Source: Circinella minor
Lineage: Eukaryota; Mucoromycota; Mucoromycetes; Mucorales; Lichtheimiaceae
Length of the DNA stretch: 41,352 nucleotides
Assembly: GCA_016758965.1 (NCBI GenBank)
Contig: JAEPRB010000310.1
Location: forward strand, 1 to 41,352
Direction of reading: 5' to 3'
Program-made: the position numbers and the translations under genes
The notes under the pieces: generated by a model
The model's input: only the letters and a program-made list of their open reading frames with translations
Told to the model about the DNA's origin: nothing
Database searches by the model: none
In this document: positions 20,911 to 32,136 of the stretch, one piece after another
Layout: each line of letters begins with the position of its first letter
Numbering within the stretch: position 1 is the stretch's first letter

Positions 20911-21943
20911 TGTGTATATGTAAATGAAATATGTATGTGTTGTTCGTGTTTAGTATAGAAAAAAAAAAAGGCTAAAGAAGAAAGTAAAAGAGGAGTGGAA
21001 AATAGTAACTCTCTCTTTTTTTTTTTTTTCGCCAAGCTCTATTTAGTATGTTATAGTCCGGAAGGAGGAAGAACTACGATTTGTCTTGTGTTACCAATGA
21101 CCTAAACTAAATCCCCCGCGCGGCATTACAATTGCCTCGAATCTTTCAAAAAAAAATCGTTACATACCGAGAAAAGCATTATTACAGCACAAGTTTAATA
21201 TGAAAAGATGATTCATATAATGCTTATTAACAGTATCCTTCTTTGGTAAAATTCTTGTTGCTAGATGATAACTATCATTACTTATCCGTAGCAAACTACT
21301 GCTTGCTTAGCTATACGCGCTTATTTATGAGCGACTTGCCTGTAACAACGCCACCATAATAGTGTTTCATCCCCCTTTCTTTTCTTGCAACATATTCCCC
21401 CTGCATCCTTGTAACCACTGGACTATTTTTTTTTACCATTCTTTTTGTTGTTGTTGTTGTTGTTCTTCTCTCTCTCTCTCTCTCTCTCTTTTCCTCTTTT
21501 CTTTCTCTCTCACACAAACAGCAACGCACATTCACATTGAACAAATAATAATAATTGTAAGAGTTTGTAAATAAATAAATTATATTGCTCTTTCTTCCTT
21601 ACTTGTAATAATTCACTACTCCTCCTTTTTCTTTGTCTCTTTTTTTTTCCACCCATTTCCTCCAAAAGTTCCTTTTTACATTATTATATTTCTCTCCTCC
21701 AAACGAACAAACAAAAAAATATTACCTCTTTTTTATTATTACATAGATTGCTTGTCATATATTTGTTATATATATCGTACACACACACACACACACACAC
21801 AAAAGAAAACCATATCTATAAGTTTGTTTATTTAAAGACGGGTCCCAATTTTATAAATATACGTGTTAAATTAACAATAGCAATTTTTACCACAAGCAGC
21901 AATCTATAAAATCTATTATTCTTTTTAACGGCACGTGGGCGGC
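20911..21943. promoter_or_regulatory. Divergent intergenic region, Pep12-like / zinc-knuckle gene, with microsatellites
   Basis: About 1 kb holding both promoters. A (GTT)n tract (about 21446-21463) passes into a (TC)n tract (about 21467-21489), and there is an (AC)n tract at 21779-21801. Near 21851-21862 is a TATA-like TTATAAATATAC, about 85 bp before the next start. A short GC-rich patch (CCCCCGCGCGGC, about 21113-21124) stands out. Pyrimidine-rich leaders like this are common before fungal start sites. Confidence 0.55.
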
Positions 21944-24900
21944 ATGGATATTATCAATATTCAACTTACGTCCAATACAACAACGCAACAACCAAACGTG
22001 GATAATACAATTTTTAAACGACATGATGATAATAATCAACAAATTTATAACAAAACAACAGCATCTCTAGTAGTAACATCAAATGGTAAATATCAATGTG
22101 AATAATAACTCAAAAAAAAAAATACGATTCATAAATAATTCATCAACACGTACTTTACTATATATTATGTCGTGACAATTGCATGTGTAAATAAAAGATT
22201 ATTTAACAGTTTATTTATAAATAGCAGGACATCAACAAGTTGAACAGCAACAATACGAAGAAGATTGTTCATCATCATCCTCTTCAACATCATTAGTATC
22301 ATGGACGACAACAGCAGAACAGGATAATAAAAAAATTATTATAGAAGAGTCAGAATTAATATCATCCTCATCAGCGTCATCGAATGCAGGTTAGTTGTTT
22401 ATATTTTTATTGCAGCACATGCAGCAAAAAAAAAAAAGTTGCTATTTTTTTTTTCAGAATATGGTTCAGGCTAAAAAAAAAGTAAAAAAGAAGCTAAAAA
22501 AAATAAAATAACCATCATGCTATAGACGATAATGACAAAAAAGAGAATACAGAGATGTCACCGTCAATGACAATAACAACAGTGACAGAATGTATTCCGA
22601 ATGTCTGGCAACCGACAACAACGTCAAAAAAACAAATTTTGGACTATCGGGAGAATAGTGGTGATAATAATAACAATTCGAACATACCCCATCATCAGTA
22701 CCATTCGCCACAGGAACAACAACCATTGATTATGAACTCAGAAGAAAGGAAGAGCATTAATAGTACAACAGTTGAATCATTAGCTGTCACAGAAAACCAT
22801 CATGAAGAATCAACAACGGGTGGACAAATGATGCAGTTTAACAGCCAACAAAAGCGCATCAGCAAACGCGTACACCGGTCATCTGATCATCACAAACGTG
22901 CAGCTATTCCCAATCAAAATCGCAAACTCCATGCCAATAACATAAACAAAGCAAACAACAACGCCACTTTACCAACAGCAACTAATAATACCGCTAATGA
23001 AAAATCACCATCATCATTACCATTAACAACAATAACAAAAAGTAGCGGAAAACAAGAGGAAGAAGTAGAAGATCGTGTAGTAAGATCTGATGAAATTGCT
23101 CTTTTTATGCGATGTAAAAAACGATATTCTGATCCTGACTTTAAGCCTATTCCACCGCTGCCAGGAGGATGGGATGAAGTAACCCCAGATCGTGTGATTT
23201 CCTGGGAGCAGACAGCAGAAATGTTAGACGATTTTTCCTCTTATAAGCAAAACGATCCTGACTGGAAGAATAAATTACCTTGGGCGCGTCATCATCGTCA
23301 TCACCATCATCGTGAAAAAGATACGAACAAAAAACCAACATCGTCGTCATTGACATTATCATCGTCTTCTGGAATAACTGATAATGTTGTCACTGTCTCC
23401 AGCAAAAGTAATAAGGTGAAAGTTACCGCAGAAGCAAATAAAGCTATGATCAATAACAGTAACAATACCCGATACCATGATAAAAATGATGTTTTCTCCA
23501 ACAGCATAAAGTCAATAACACGTCAAAATGACGTACCATGGACCCCTGTGCCAGGTCAAATAGATTATCATAGTTATTATTATAAGCAGCAGCATCTTCA
23601 TTCACTTCCTCCTCCCATTCAACCATCCTATTGTACGATATCAAATCCTCCAATTATAACATCTTCAATAGCAAATGATAGTTTCAAAATTCAAGGTGAC
23701 CAGAACAAAAAAAAAATTCTTTTCATTCTCACAAATCATTGTTTTTTGTTTAGAGTCATGTCGTACAACATCAAAATTATACTAACAAATAAATAAATAA
23801 AAACTCTGTTAGAACCTCAAACTCCAACGTCAACGCTTGTCAATGGAAACAACAACAATAATAATAACATACGAATGTCACGACCAAAAACAACAAACAC
23901 AACAAATTTCTCAGACCGATTCCTCACACAACCTGGATTATTATCTAGAACACCTCCTTCATCCCAACCGTTATTCGAACAAAAGACACCCTCCCTGTGG
24001 GATATCAGTAATAGCCATCATCTTAATAACAGCAATACCAATAACTATAATAATTCATGCCCACCTTCTTATAATAACAGTAATTTTAATAACAGTACTA
24101 ATAATAATGGTCGACGTTCCTCCACTTTTAGTTTGGATATTCAAACAGGTAATCAACAAGCGTATCCAAGTGCTGCAATGCGCCGATTATCTTATGGGTA
24201 TGATAATAAGTATTCACTTTATCAACAAGAAAACCATCAGCGATCACAACAACGAAATAATGATTCGTCTAGCGTGAGTGGATGTTCACCTTGGAGTCCA
24301 ACATTATCAGATTGGTCATCAAAATATAGAGGTATATAAGTTTTTTCACTTTTTTTTTTTGTATGTATGGAGGTTGTAGACTTCCAAATTATTGCTACTT
24401 TTCTTTTTCGAATTTCAAGAAGTCCTCAATCGAAAATACCAACCTTTTCTTCCGGTGTTATTGATAACAAACATTCTCATACGCATATATTTATTTGTAT
24501 TTATATAGCTCCTGTTCCTACTTCATTGCGCCAACAAGAATGGACACCTCCAGTATCACCCTGGAGTGTTGATAATAGTAAACGAAATGGTAGTTTCTCA
24601 AACATTTCTCCAGAGACATTACCCTCTACTACCGCCGCTAATAATAGCAATAGCAATACATGGGAAGAGCAATTTGCCAGTATTCTTAAGGTTGTTGATG
24701 ATGACACAGCAACAAAATCAACAGTTACTACGCCATTTTACCATTATCAACAGCAGCAACAACAACAACAAGATATATGGCCATTATCGCCACCATCTTC
24801 AGCAGGAGGTATAATAGATCATCAGCCTTATCAACATTGTAATAATGGTTCTTTTCCAACGAAACGTCGATCAAGCTATAATGATGCCTATTATCATTAC

Positions 24901-26025
24901 AATCATTACCAGCAGCAACAGCCACAACGACAGCCACAGTCACAAACTTTATGGAATAATAACAATAGCAACGGAGATACTACCAAAAAGGCTACTGCTA
25001 GTACATCAGAAGCAGGTGGTCTTTTGATAACCAATTCACAGCTTTTACAAAACATGGCACAGACAGGACATATAGGATGTCGTCACTGTGGTTCTGCAAC
25101 ACATTCTACATCTAAAGAATGCCCTCATATTCCATTAATTAATGATCAAGATGCATGGATTCGATTATTACAAGCTGGCCATCGATGTGATACAATGCAA
25201 TTTATGGAAGCCATTGATATTTATTCCAAAAGTCAACCCAGTGAGACATTTTCAATGATTGCTCGAAGATTACAAGATTCTGGATCCAAACTACAACTTG
25301 TTGCATTAGAAAAGCCTCTTTTAAGTACAACTATACTTGTTGACTTACAAGGTATCATGCATCGAAAATATACAGTCACCATCATGGTATTTCCTCAACC
25401 TCCTCCTACATTATTAGATACACACAACAACAACGATTATTATGGCAACGCTGGTGTTGATTATAATAATAGTCAAGTAACAACAGGTGTTCCAGAATCA
25501 GCTGAACAAAACATAGCGCGTCTCACAGAAGCTGGGTTTGCTCGAGATCTTACAGAGGTGACTTGCTGCATGCTATGCAAACAGTCGGGTCATTGGGCCA
25601 AAGATTGTTATGCTTCACAAAAAAAAGCTCATTATCCTCCACCTCCTCCTTTGTTAACCTTGTCGATGCCTTCACCTCAACGGCGAAGACCTTTTAATAC
25701 ACATCGCCAACAATCAACTCCTGATATTTTTAGTCGTGCAGCAATGAATTCCTCAACAGCAACAGCAACTACAGCATTATCTAATAATAATGTTGAAGCA
25801 CTGCCATCCCTGAATCGTGGTCGATTCAATTCTTTACCATCAACAGATAATTTATTCAACAGCAACGGTATGAATCATATTGCTGAAACGCAACCTACTA
25901 CACCTTCATCAACAAGAAATAAAACGAAATCATTTGCTTTCCCCATTAGTAGGGATACAGAAGATCATACTACTCGTAGATTATATTATAGTTTAAATGA
26001 ATATGTACTTGTGGATGGTATATAG
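21944..26025 (+). CDS. Large low-complexity protein with two CCHC zinc knuckles, function unknown
   Basis: Five exons (21944-22085, 22225-22389, 22526-23695, 23813-24331, 24509-26025) give 1170 residues. Most is N, Q, S, T and H-rich and likely disordered. A small charged, conserved-looking block with SDPDFKPIPPLPGGWDEV and VISWEQTAEMLDDF sits near residue 300-340. The C-terminal part has a knuckle-like CRHCGSATHSTSKEC (C856-C870), a helical segment (DQDAWIRLLQAG, DIYSKSQPSETFSMIARRL), then a classic CCHC knuckle CMLCKQSGHWAKDC (C1019-C1032). Such knuckles bind single-stranded RNA or proteins, so an RNA-binding or granule protein is plausible, but I do not recognise the family. The second-intron acceptor is a tandem TAGCAG (22222-22227), so one residue may be optional. 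Two introns retain open frames that would mislead gene finders. Confidence 0.8.
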
Positions 26026-28621
26026 GAAAAAAGTTCCTTTTTTTTATATTCATTGTAAACTATAGTATATAATGAGTTTTTTTTTTTTTTTTTTTTTTTC
26101 AATTATTATATTTTTTTTTCTATCTATATTTATCTATCTGTTCTAGTTTTACATAGTCTTTGAATTTTTTTTTTCTGTTTTGACATATGACTCCTTTTCT
26201 TTTTATCCATTATTCTACACCTATTCTTATTTTATTAATTTTAATTAACAAAAGTAAATCAAATAGTATATATTTTACTCCTCCATAAATAGTATACTGT
26301 ACTCAAAAAACCTTCTCTTTTTCAATCTTGTGGATGTGTTTGGGACAAATGGTGATTAATAATCTATATCTCATCGACGTACTTGTCTTCATTATAAGCT
26401 CTATACGTAAGTTAAATTTAGGACCTACGTGTAAAAGTAGAAAAATCCCTCACAGATCATCTTATTTTATACACACACACACACACATATTTAATATTTC
26501 CAAAGAAAAAAAAATATAGAAAGATAAAGAGAATAGAGTTTTAAAAAAGAAGACAATCGTATTCTACATCGTGAAAGTAGAAAAAACAAAACTGCATAAT
26601 CTTACATAAAAAATAAATACATACAGCACGCTTAAGACAAAGTGTGTTGCTAAGATAGCGTATTACTAGTCCATAAAGTCTTTATATATTAAAAAGAATC
26701 CTGTGGTGTGAATAAAAAATGCATAGAAAAATAGAGAGATGGAAAAGTTCCATTAGCCCAGGAAGGGATTCACTACCCTTTCTGAACCGTGATAGACTTG
26801 ATGGATTCAGAGAAAAAAAAATTAAATAAGAGTAGAACCTACTCCCTAAAGATACTGTACTTTCTCAAGAAGACATCCTGTATACATGAAAAGTACCATG
26901 GAATATCTAAGGCAAGAAGCTTGTATAGAATAAAGTAATGGCTGCAAGTGGTTTGTTCCCTAAACCAGATAGTCTCTCTATTTGATTTCAAGCTTTCCAC
27001 TATTTATGAGAAATGCGAATAAAAAAAATTCAACATAGAACCGTAAAAATTAAAGCGTACTTTCAAGTGATTTGATAAAAAACGATCGTTTAGATGTACA
27101 TACAAGTGAATATCTTATGGTATAACCAAAAAATCAATGATCGTATAGAAAAGGAAAGTGTCAACGAAGATTTAAATAAAGACACCTCGGGTTAAAAATG
27201 TTTGATATGGATATTCATTCAACACATACACACTTTTTTTTTCAAGTTATATTATTACGTATTCCTTAAAAAATAAAAAATAAATAGAAAACCGAGACGA
27301 GAAGGAAATTTGATAAGTTTTCGATAAGCATAAACAGCTACACTTGTTCTTTTGTTTTGACCTCTCACTGCCTAGCTCATCCAGGGACAAATATCTATAA
27401 CCATTTTAATTTATAAAGTTAAAAGTTTCAAGTCGCACCATTAAACCTTTATAGGAATAAGAGAAGGAAACTTGGCTCCAGGGAAAAAAAAACACAGAGT
27501 ATCTGTAGGTTTTCATTATATTTTTCACTATTATAAATATAAATTATTGCAGCTAATAAATTCTTATGTATCACCGAAATCAATGAATCAATTTCTTTAA
27601 CAAAAAAGAAGAAAACCTATGGTTAAAAAAATAATGGAACTATAATAAGAATTCCAAGTACGTATAGATGAAATAGAATGTAATGCTACGTACTAGGATT
27701 AGCCTTATAATAATAATAATATTTTAGGTACGTAAAGTGTACGTAAGACATAATATATCAATTGTAAAAATTTGATTATATTATTTTGTAAAAAGTTGAC
27801 ATAAAGAAACAAAATAAGCGTATTTTTTTTATAGAAACAGTTTCTCAGTAATAACTGGTTGACATTGTTTGAATATAAAGCTATAGAAGTGATGAGACAG
27901 AATCGAAAAACGAACAAAGTGAGGAGACAACATCTTAACAACGAAAAAGAAAGGTGTGTGCTGTTGTGTAATGTACAACATATACTATTATTAGTAACAA
28001 TACACAACAAAATCAATTACAATCAATCACACATGAATAATAATAATAATTAATAATAAAATGTACTCTTTGATTTCTTTTTATTTATAAAAATTGAATC
28101 ATGGATTATTATATGACAATCATAAATGAAAAGACAACACTTGTGGCGTTTTTTGTACTCTCCTTACACAAAGATGTTTTCTCATACTGGTGTAACCCGA
28201 AATAGTAGAATGCTCCCAAAAGCCAACCTAACCAGTTGATAAAGTATACTTTCTACTCAGCAATTAACATGACAGATATGTAAGTCTCCCTCAAAACTAA
28301 TCAGTAATGTAATTAATGCATATCAAAATGAGTTCTCCTTCAATTGTAAGACAGGTTGATACAAGAAAAATCTTCTCCTTTGTTTCTCCTCTTAACAATG
28401 AAAAATAAAAATAAAATAAAAAAAATAAAATGCCTATTTTAGAAATGTTTTCGGATATCCTCATTTGGAACAGGGATTTTTTGTGTTGTGTTCCTGCAAG
28501 AAAAAAAAAACAGAGGGATCCTGTTACATTTGAGGAACAGAAAAGCTTCTTTTTTGTTTTGTCTTATTTTTTTGCACGTCATTTCTTTCTTTGTATGCTA
28601 TTATACGGCTGCTTATTAGAA
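26026..28621. other. Long intergenic region upstream of the Bud4-like gene
   Basis: About 2.6 kb with no credible gene. It contains a T run (about 26079-26099), a (CA)n tract (about 26471-26487) and an AAT tract near 27705-27721. TACGTA-type short palindromes cluster at 27658-27748. An open frame continues upstream of the next gene from 28430, but its sequence is T-rich and unlike the coding region, so I treat it as leader. Confidence 0.5.
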
Positions 28622-31600
28622 ATGGCTGGGCATTCAAATCAAACAGGTGTAAATAATATTAGTAATACCGACATTGTACAAAGTAATTATAATGGGAGTC
28701 AACACAGTGTTGATTCACTACGATTGTCCACTCGACCCATGTCAACTGCAGAACTCGGTAGAAGTGTTGCACCGCGACTTGAAGTTGCTTCACTTACTAT
28801 TCAATCTACGGCTCAAACGTCACTTTTCCCAGAACGTGCTTCTGCAACTTTTTATCAAAATCGTCGACATGAGTGGCAGCGACATCCACTAGCACCAGCA
28901 ACAAATCCTTTTCCTTTCCGTTTCAACCACGTCAATGATAATAATACCAGTAGTCGACACGAATTATCAACTGAAACTAATGACGATAATGATAACGATG
29001 ATAACGTCAACGACAAAGAATGTGTTAAATTATCAACTTCTCGTAGAACCGTGACATTTAATAGCGATATTGATGAGATTGAAATTTCGGACCCATCCAT
29101 GACACCCGAATCTGGGTCACATATAGTAGATGAAGATCATGATCAAGATATCAATGACGAAGACGACGATAGTATGGAGGATCAAGATGAAGAGTTGTTT
29201 TATGTTGATGACGATGATGACGAAGAAGAAGAAGAAGAATCGGCCTATTTGAATCAAAAGGATCATGACAGTGGTGTCAATATTACAATGGAAGGAAATC
29301 AAGATAGCCACTGCAATAATATTAACGTAGATTATAATGATATCCACGAGAACATGAGCACCCATGAAAATAATAATATTAATAGTCATACAGACAAAAT
29401 GATGGAGTTTCAGGAAAATACTACCGACAATCATAAGATTATTGACGAAAGCAAGCAACAACAGCAACTAGAATTAATTGATGGCGAAACATGTTCTTCC
29501 TCAACAGTTCCTACAATTATCGATAGAGACGTAAACAAAGTGGACGAAAATGGTCAGAAAAAGGAAATGCCACCGATTATAAGAGATATACCATTTATTA
29601 TACCCAATAATAGTAATAATCGAGACCGTAATAAAGAGCGGCGAAGATATGGAGACGAAGTATTGAATCAATTAACAAAACGAAAACAGCAACAAAGAGC
29701 GACAACAGCTTGGGGCTTAACAAATCAAAGCAACACTACTACTTTTCATGCTGGACCGCCTATTAAAATGAACAATAACAAAGGGACTGTTCAATCCATG
29801 GAAAGTCAATTGATGGATGTTATTCTCAAAATAAAAGCAGCTAATCAACAATATTGTACTGCCACGCCAACACTACCACCATCAAAAACACAAAGTATGC
29901 CATCGCTTAGTAGCCCTTCTAAGCCTAATAACACAACAACGACAGGAACAGTGGAGTTTGATAAAACGAGGAGTAAGAAATATGCTACTTCCGAATATAG
30001 CGGCTCGACATCATCCTTATTGTTGACAAGAACAAGAATGCCCAGATCCACAACACCTAGTCAAGAGCCTATTTTATTACGATCAACACCAAGTACCACC
30101 ACAATTAACACCACGGCTAATACTTCAATCAAAGAAGAAAAACATGGAAAAAATGTTAATGATGAGCAGGATGTCGATTTTGGATTGTCAGTTATGAATG
30201 AATTTGATAAAATAACGTCGAAAAGGGTAAATCTTATTTCCTAGACAAAAATATGTTAAAAAAAGTTATGTCAGCTTGTAATTTACAAAATGTTCTATTA
30301 ATTTACTTTAGAGAACATATTACAAGGCACGAGAAAGTTTAACTGTTGTACATGCGTCAAAAACTTTGATTGAGAATGATGACCAGAGTGATGGACGGTC
30401 TATATATGAAAATGGATCAGTAGTATCATCCGCTCCCACAGAACGCATTTGGCGAGAGTTTGGTTCCTCGTGCCAGGTAATACGATAAAGACAAAATAAT
30501 TAATCGCATTTTCGCGTTCTATCAAATAACAAAATAATTTTTATTTTTCAATTGAAAGCGGGCAGATACATTGCCACCTGTTCAAAATAATGAGTCAAAA
30601 GGTCGACTTTATATTCGGGTGATTGCAGCAGAAAATCTGGATTTTCCAATTCATTCAGGTAGAGTGTGATTTTTTTCCTTCACCCTATCTATTTCTACAT
30701 TCTAAGTGAGACAATATTTTTTTTTCATCAATAATCATAGATGCACCGCAAGTTCGTTGTGTTCTAAGTAATGGAAAATTAGAACAGAGTACGGAATATC
30801 ATACCATGGAACATAATATTTCATTCAATCGTGATTTTTATATGTATGTATATACACTGTTTTTTTTTGTTCCTATATATATTTATATAACCATTTTTTT
30901 ATACCTATAGTGACGTTGAACCATCATCAGAATTCACAATTACATTGATTGCAGGTCAATCAACAAAAAGTAATCAATTCCGCAAACTACTTGGAAATAG
31001 AAGAAGGTCACGAACAGATAGTATTTTGAGATATGTCAATCGAATGGATGGCGCTTTAGCGCAAACGCGAGTATCACTTGAAAGTATTAAAGAACAATGT
31101 CAATCTAAATTATGCAAAGCTTCCTTTGCACTTATTAATGGATGGTATCAATATGCGCGCCTTGGAGGTATTATTCCAACACATAAAAAAGATAAAAATG
31201 GTTGTGTTCCTGAAAAGGCTGTTGGTAAAGTGACAGTTGAATTATGTTATATACCATGCGAAGCTTCAAAGGTAATTAATGCACTTGATGTATAAAAGGC
31301 TAAATAAGAGATAGATACTAATTTTTCTTGATTACTGGATGGTGTTTATAATAGATTGAAAAACTACCCATCAATTTGGCCGATTGTGAAAAAGGATTAA
31401 ATGTTCAAAGATGTTATCGTACGTGTTGGCAATCAGGATATATGTCACAACTTGGAGGAGATGTCAAGGTAGAGTATATATGCCACGTTTTCTGAGTGGA
31501 TCAATTTTTTTTAAAAAAAAAAAGAAAGACAACTAAACGAGGAGATACTATATAAATTAGTTTTGGAGACGACGATATTTCAGTTTAAAAGGATGGCGCT

Positions 31601-32136
31601 TATTTTCATATACAGACGTTAAACCACGATCACCTCGAGTTATTATTGATTTCTCTCAAGCTGTTTCATTAGCTGCTGATAATCGTATTATTGTTCCACC
31701 TAGAGCTATGGATGATTCTTCATCATTGACAACGACGACGACGTCAGTCAGTGATAGTAAGCATAGTTTATTAGCATCACCACCACTGCCACCGCCACCA
31801 TCCCTACATCAGCATCAATCATCATCAGGAGGAGATAGAAGTTCAATTATTAGTAGCGTAACTACAGCATCTGAAGATGAACTCGGGTCATATTCAGTTA
31901 AGAATAGCTATCGAATTACTTTTAAAAATGGAGAGTCGATCAACTTTTTCTGTGACTCAGCAAAAGAGCGTGATGATTGGTTAGAGGTACTCAAAGCCAT
32001 TATTAACCGAGTACCCAATTGGCCTGATTGGATGGATATGGACCCTGACAGTGATCATAGTTATACCGAAAATATTCATCAGAATGATTCAACAAGAACA
32101 ACAACATCTACAATAGTGACCGTGCCTCCGCGATAA
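28622..32136 (+). CDS. BUD4: Anillin/Bud4-related protein with C-terminal PH domain
   Basis: Seven exons (28622-30226, 30312-30476, 30559-30658, 30741-30843, 30911-31271, 31355-31468, 31561-32136) give 1007 residues. I start at 28622 (MAGHSNQ) because the 64 in-frame codons upstream look like leader. Residues 1-550 are disordered, with a strongly acidic block (about 168-206). From about 600 a C2-like anillin-homology region appears (GRLYIRVIAAENLDFPI, then VRCVLSNGKLEQSTEY and FTITLIAG), with SKLCKASFALINGW later. The PH domain starts about 805 (GYMSQLGGDVKFWRRRYFSLKGWRL is its first strand pair) and ends near 970 (RDDWLEVLKAI). A Ser/Thr/Pro-rich loop (about 866-925) interrupts it. Bud4, Mid2 and anillin organise septins and the division ring at the cortex. 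Assignment to Bud4 rather than another anillin relative is inference. Confidence 0.85.

Noticed and set aside
23696..23796. Continuation of the zinc-knuckle gene exon 3 to a stop at 23796
   Set aside because: A good GT-AG intron (23696-23812) joins in frame to a similar low-complexity exon, and the read-through has different composition.
28430..28621. In-frame 64-codon extension before the Bud4-like start
   Set aside because: T-rich, cysteine- and phenylalanine-heavy translation unlike the rest of the protein; looks like a leader open by chance.
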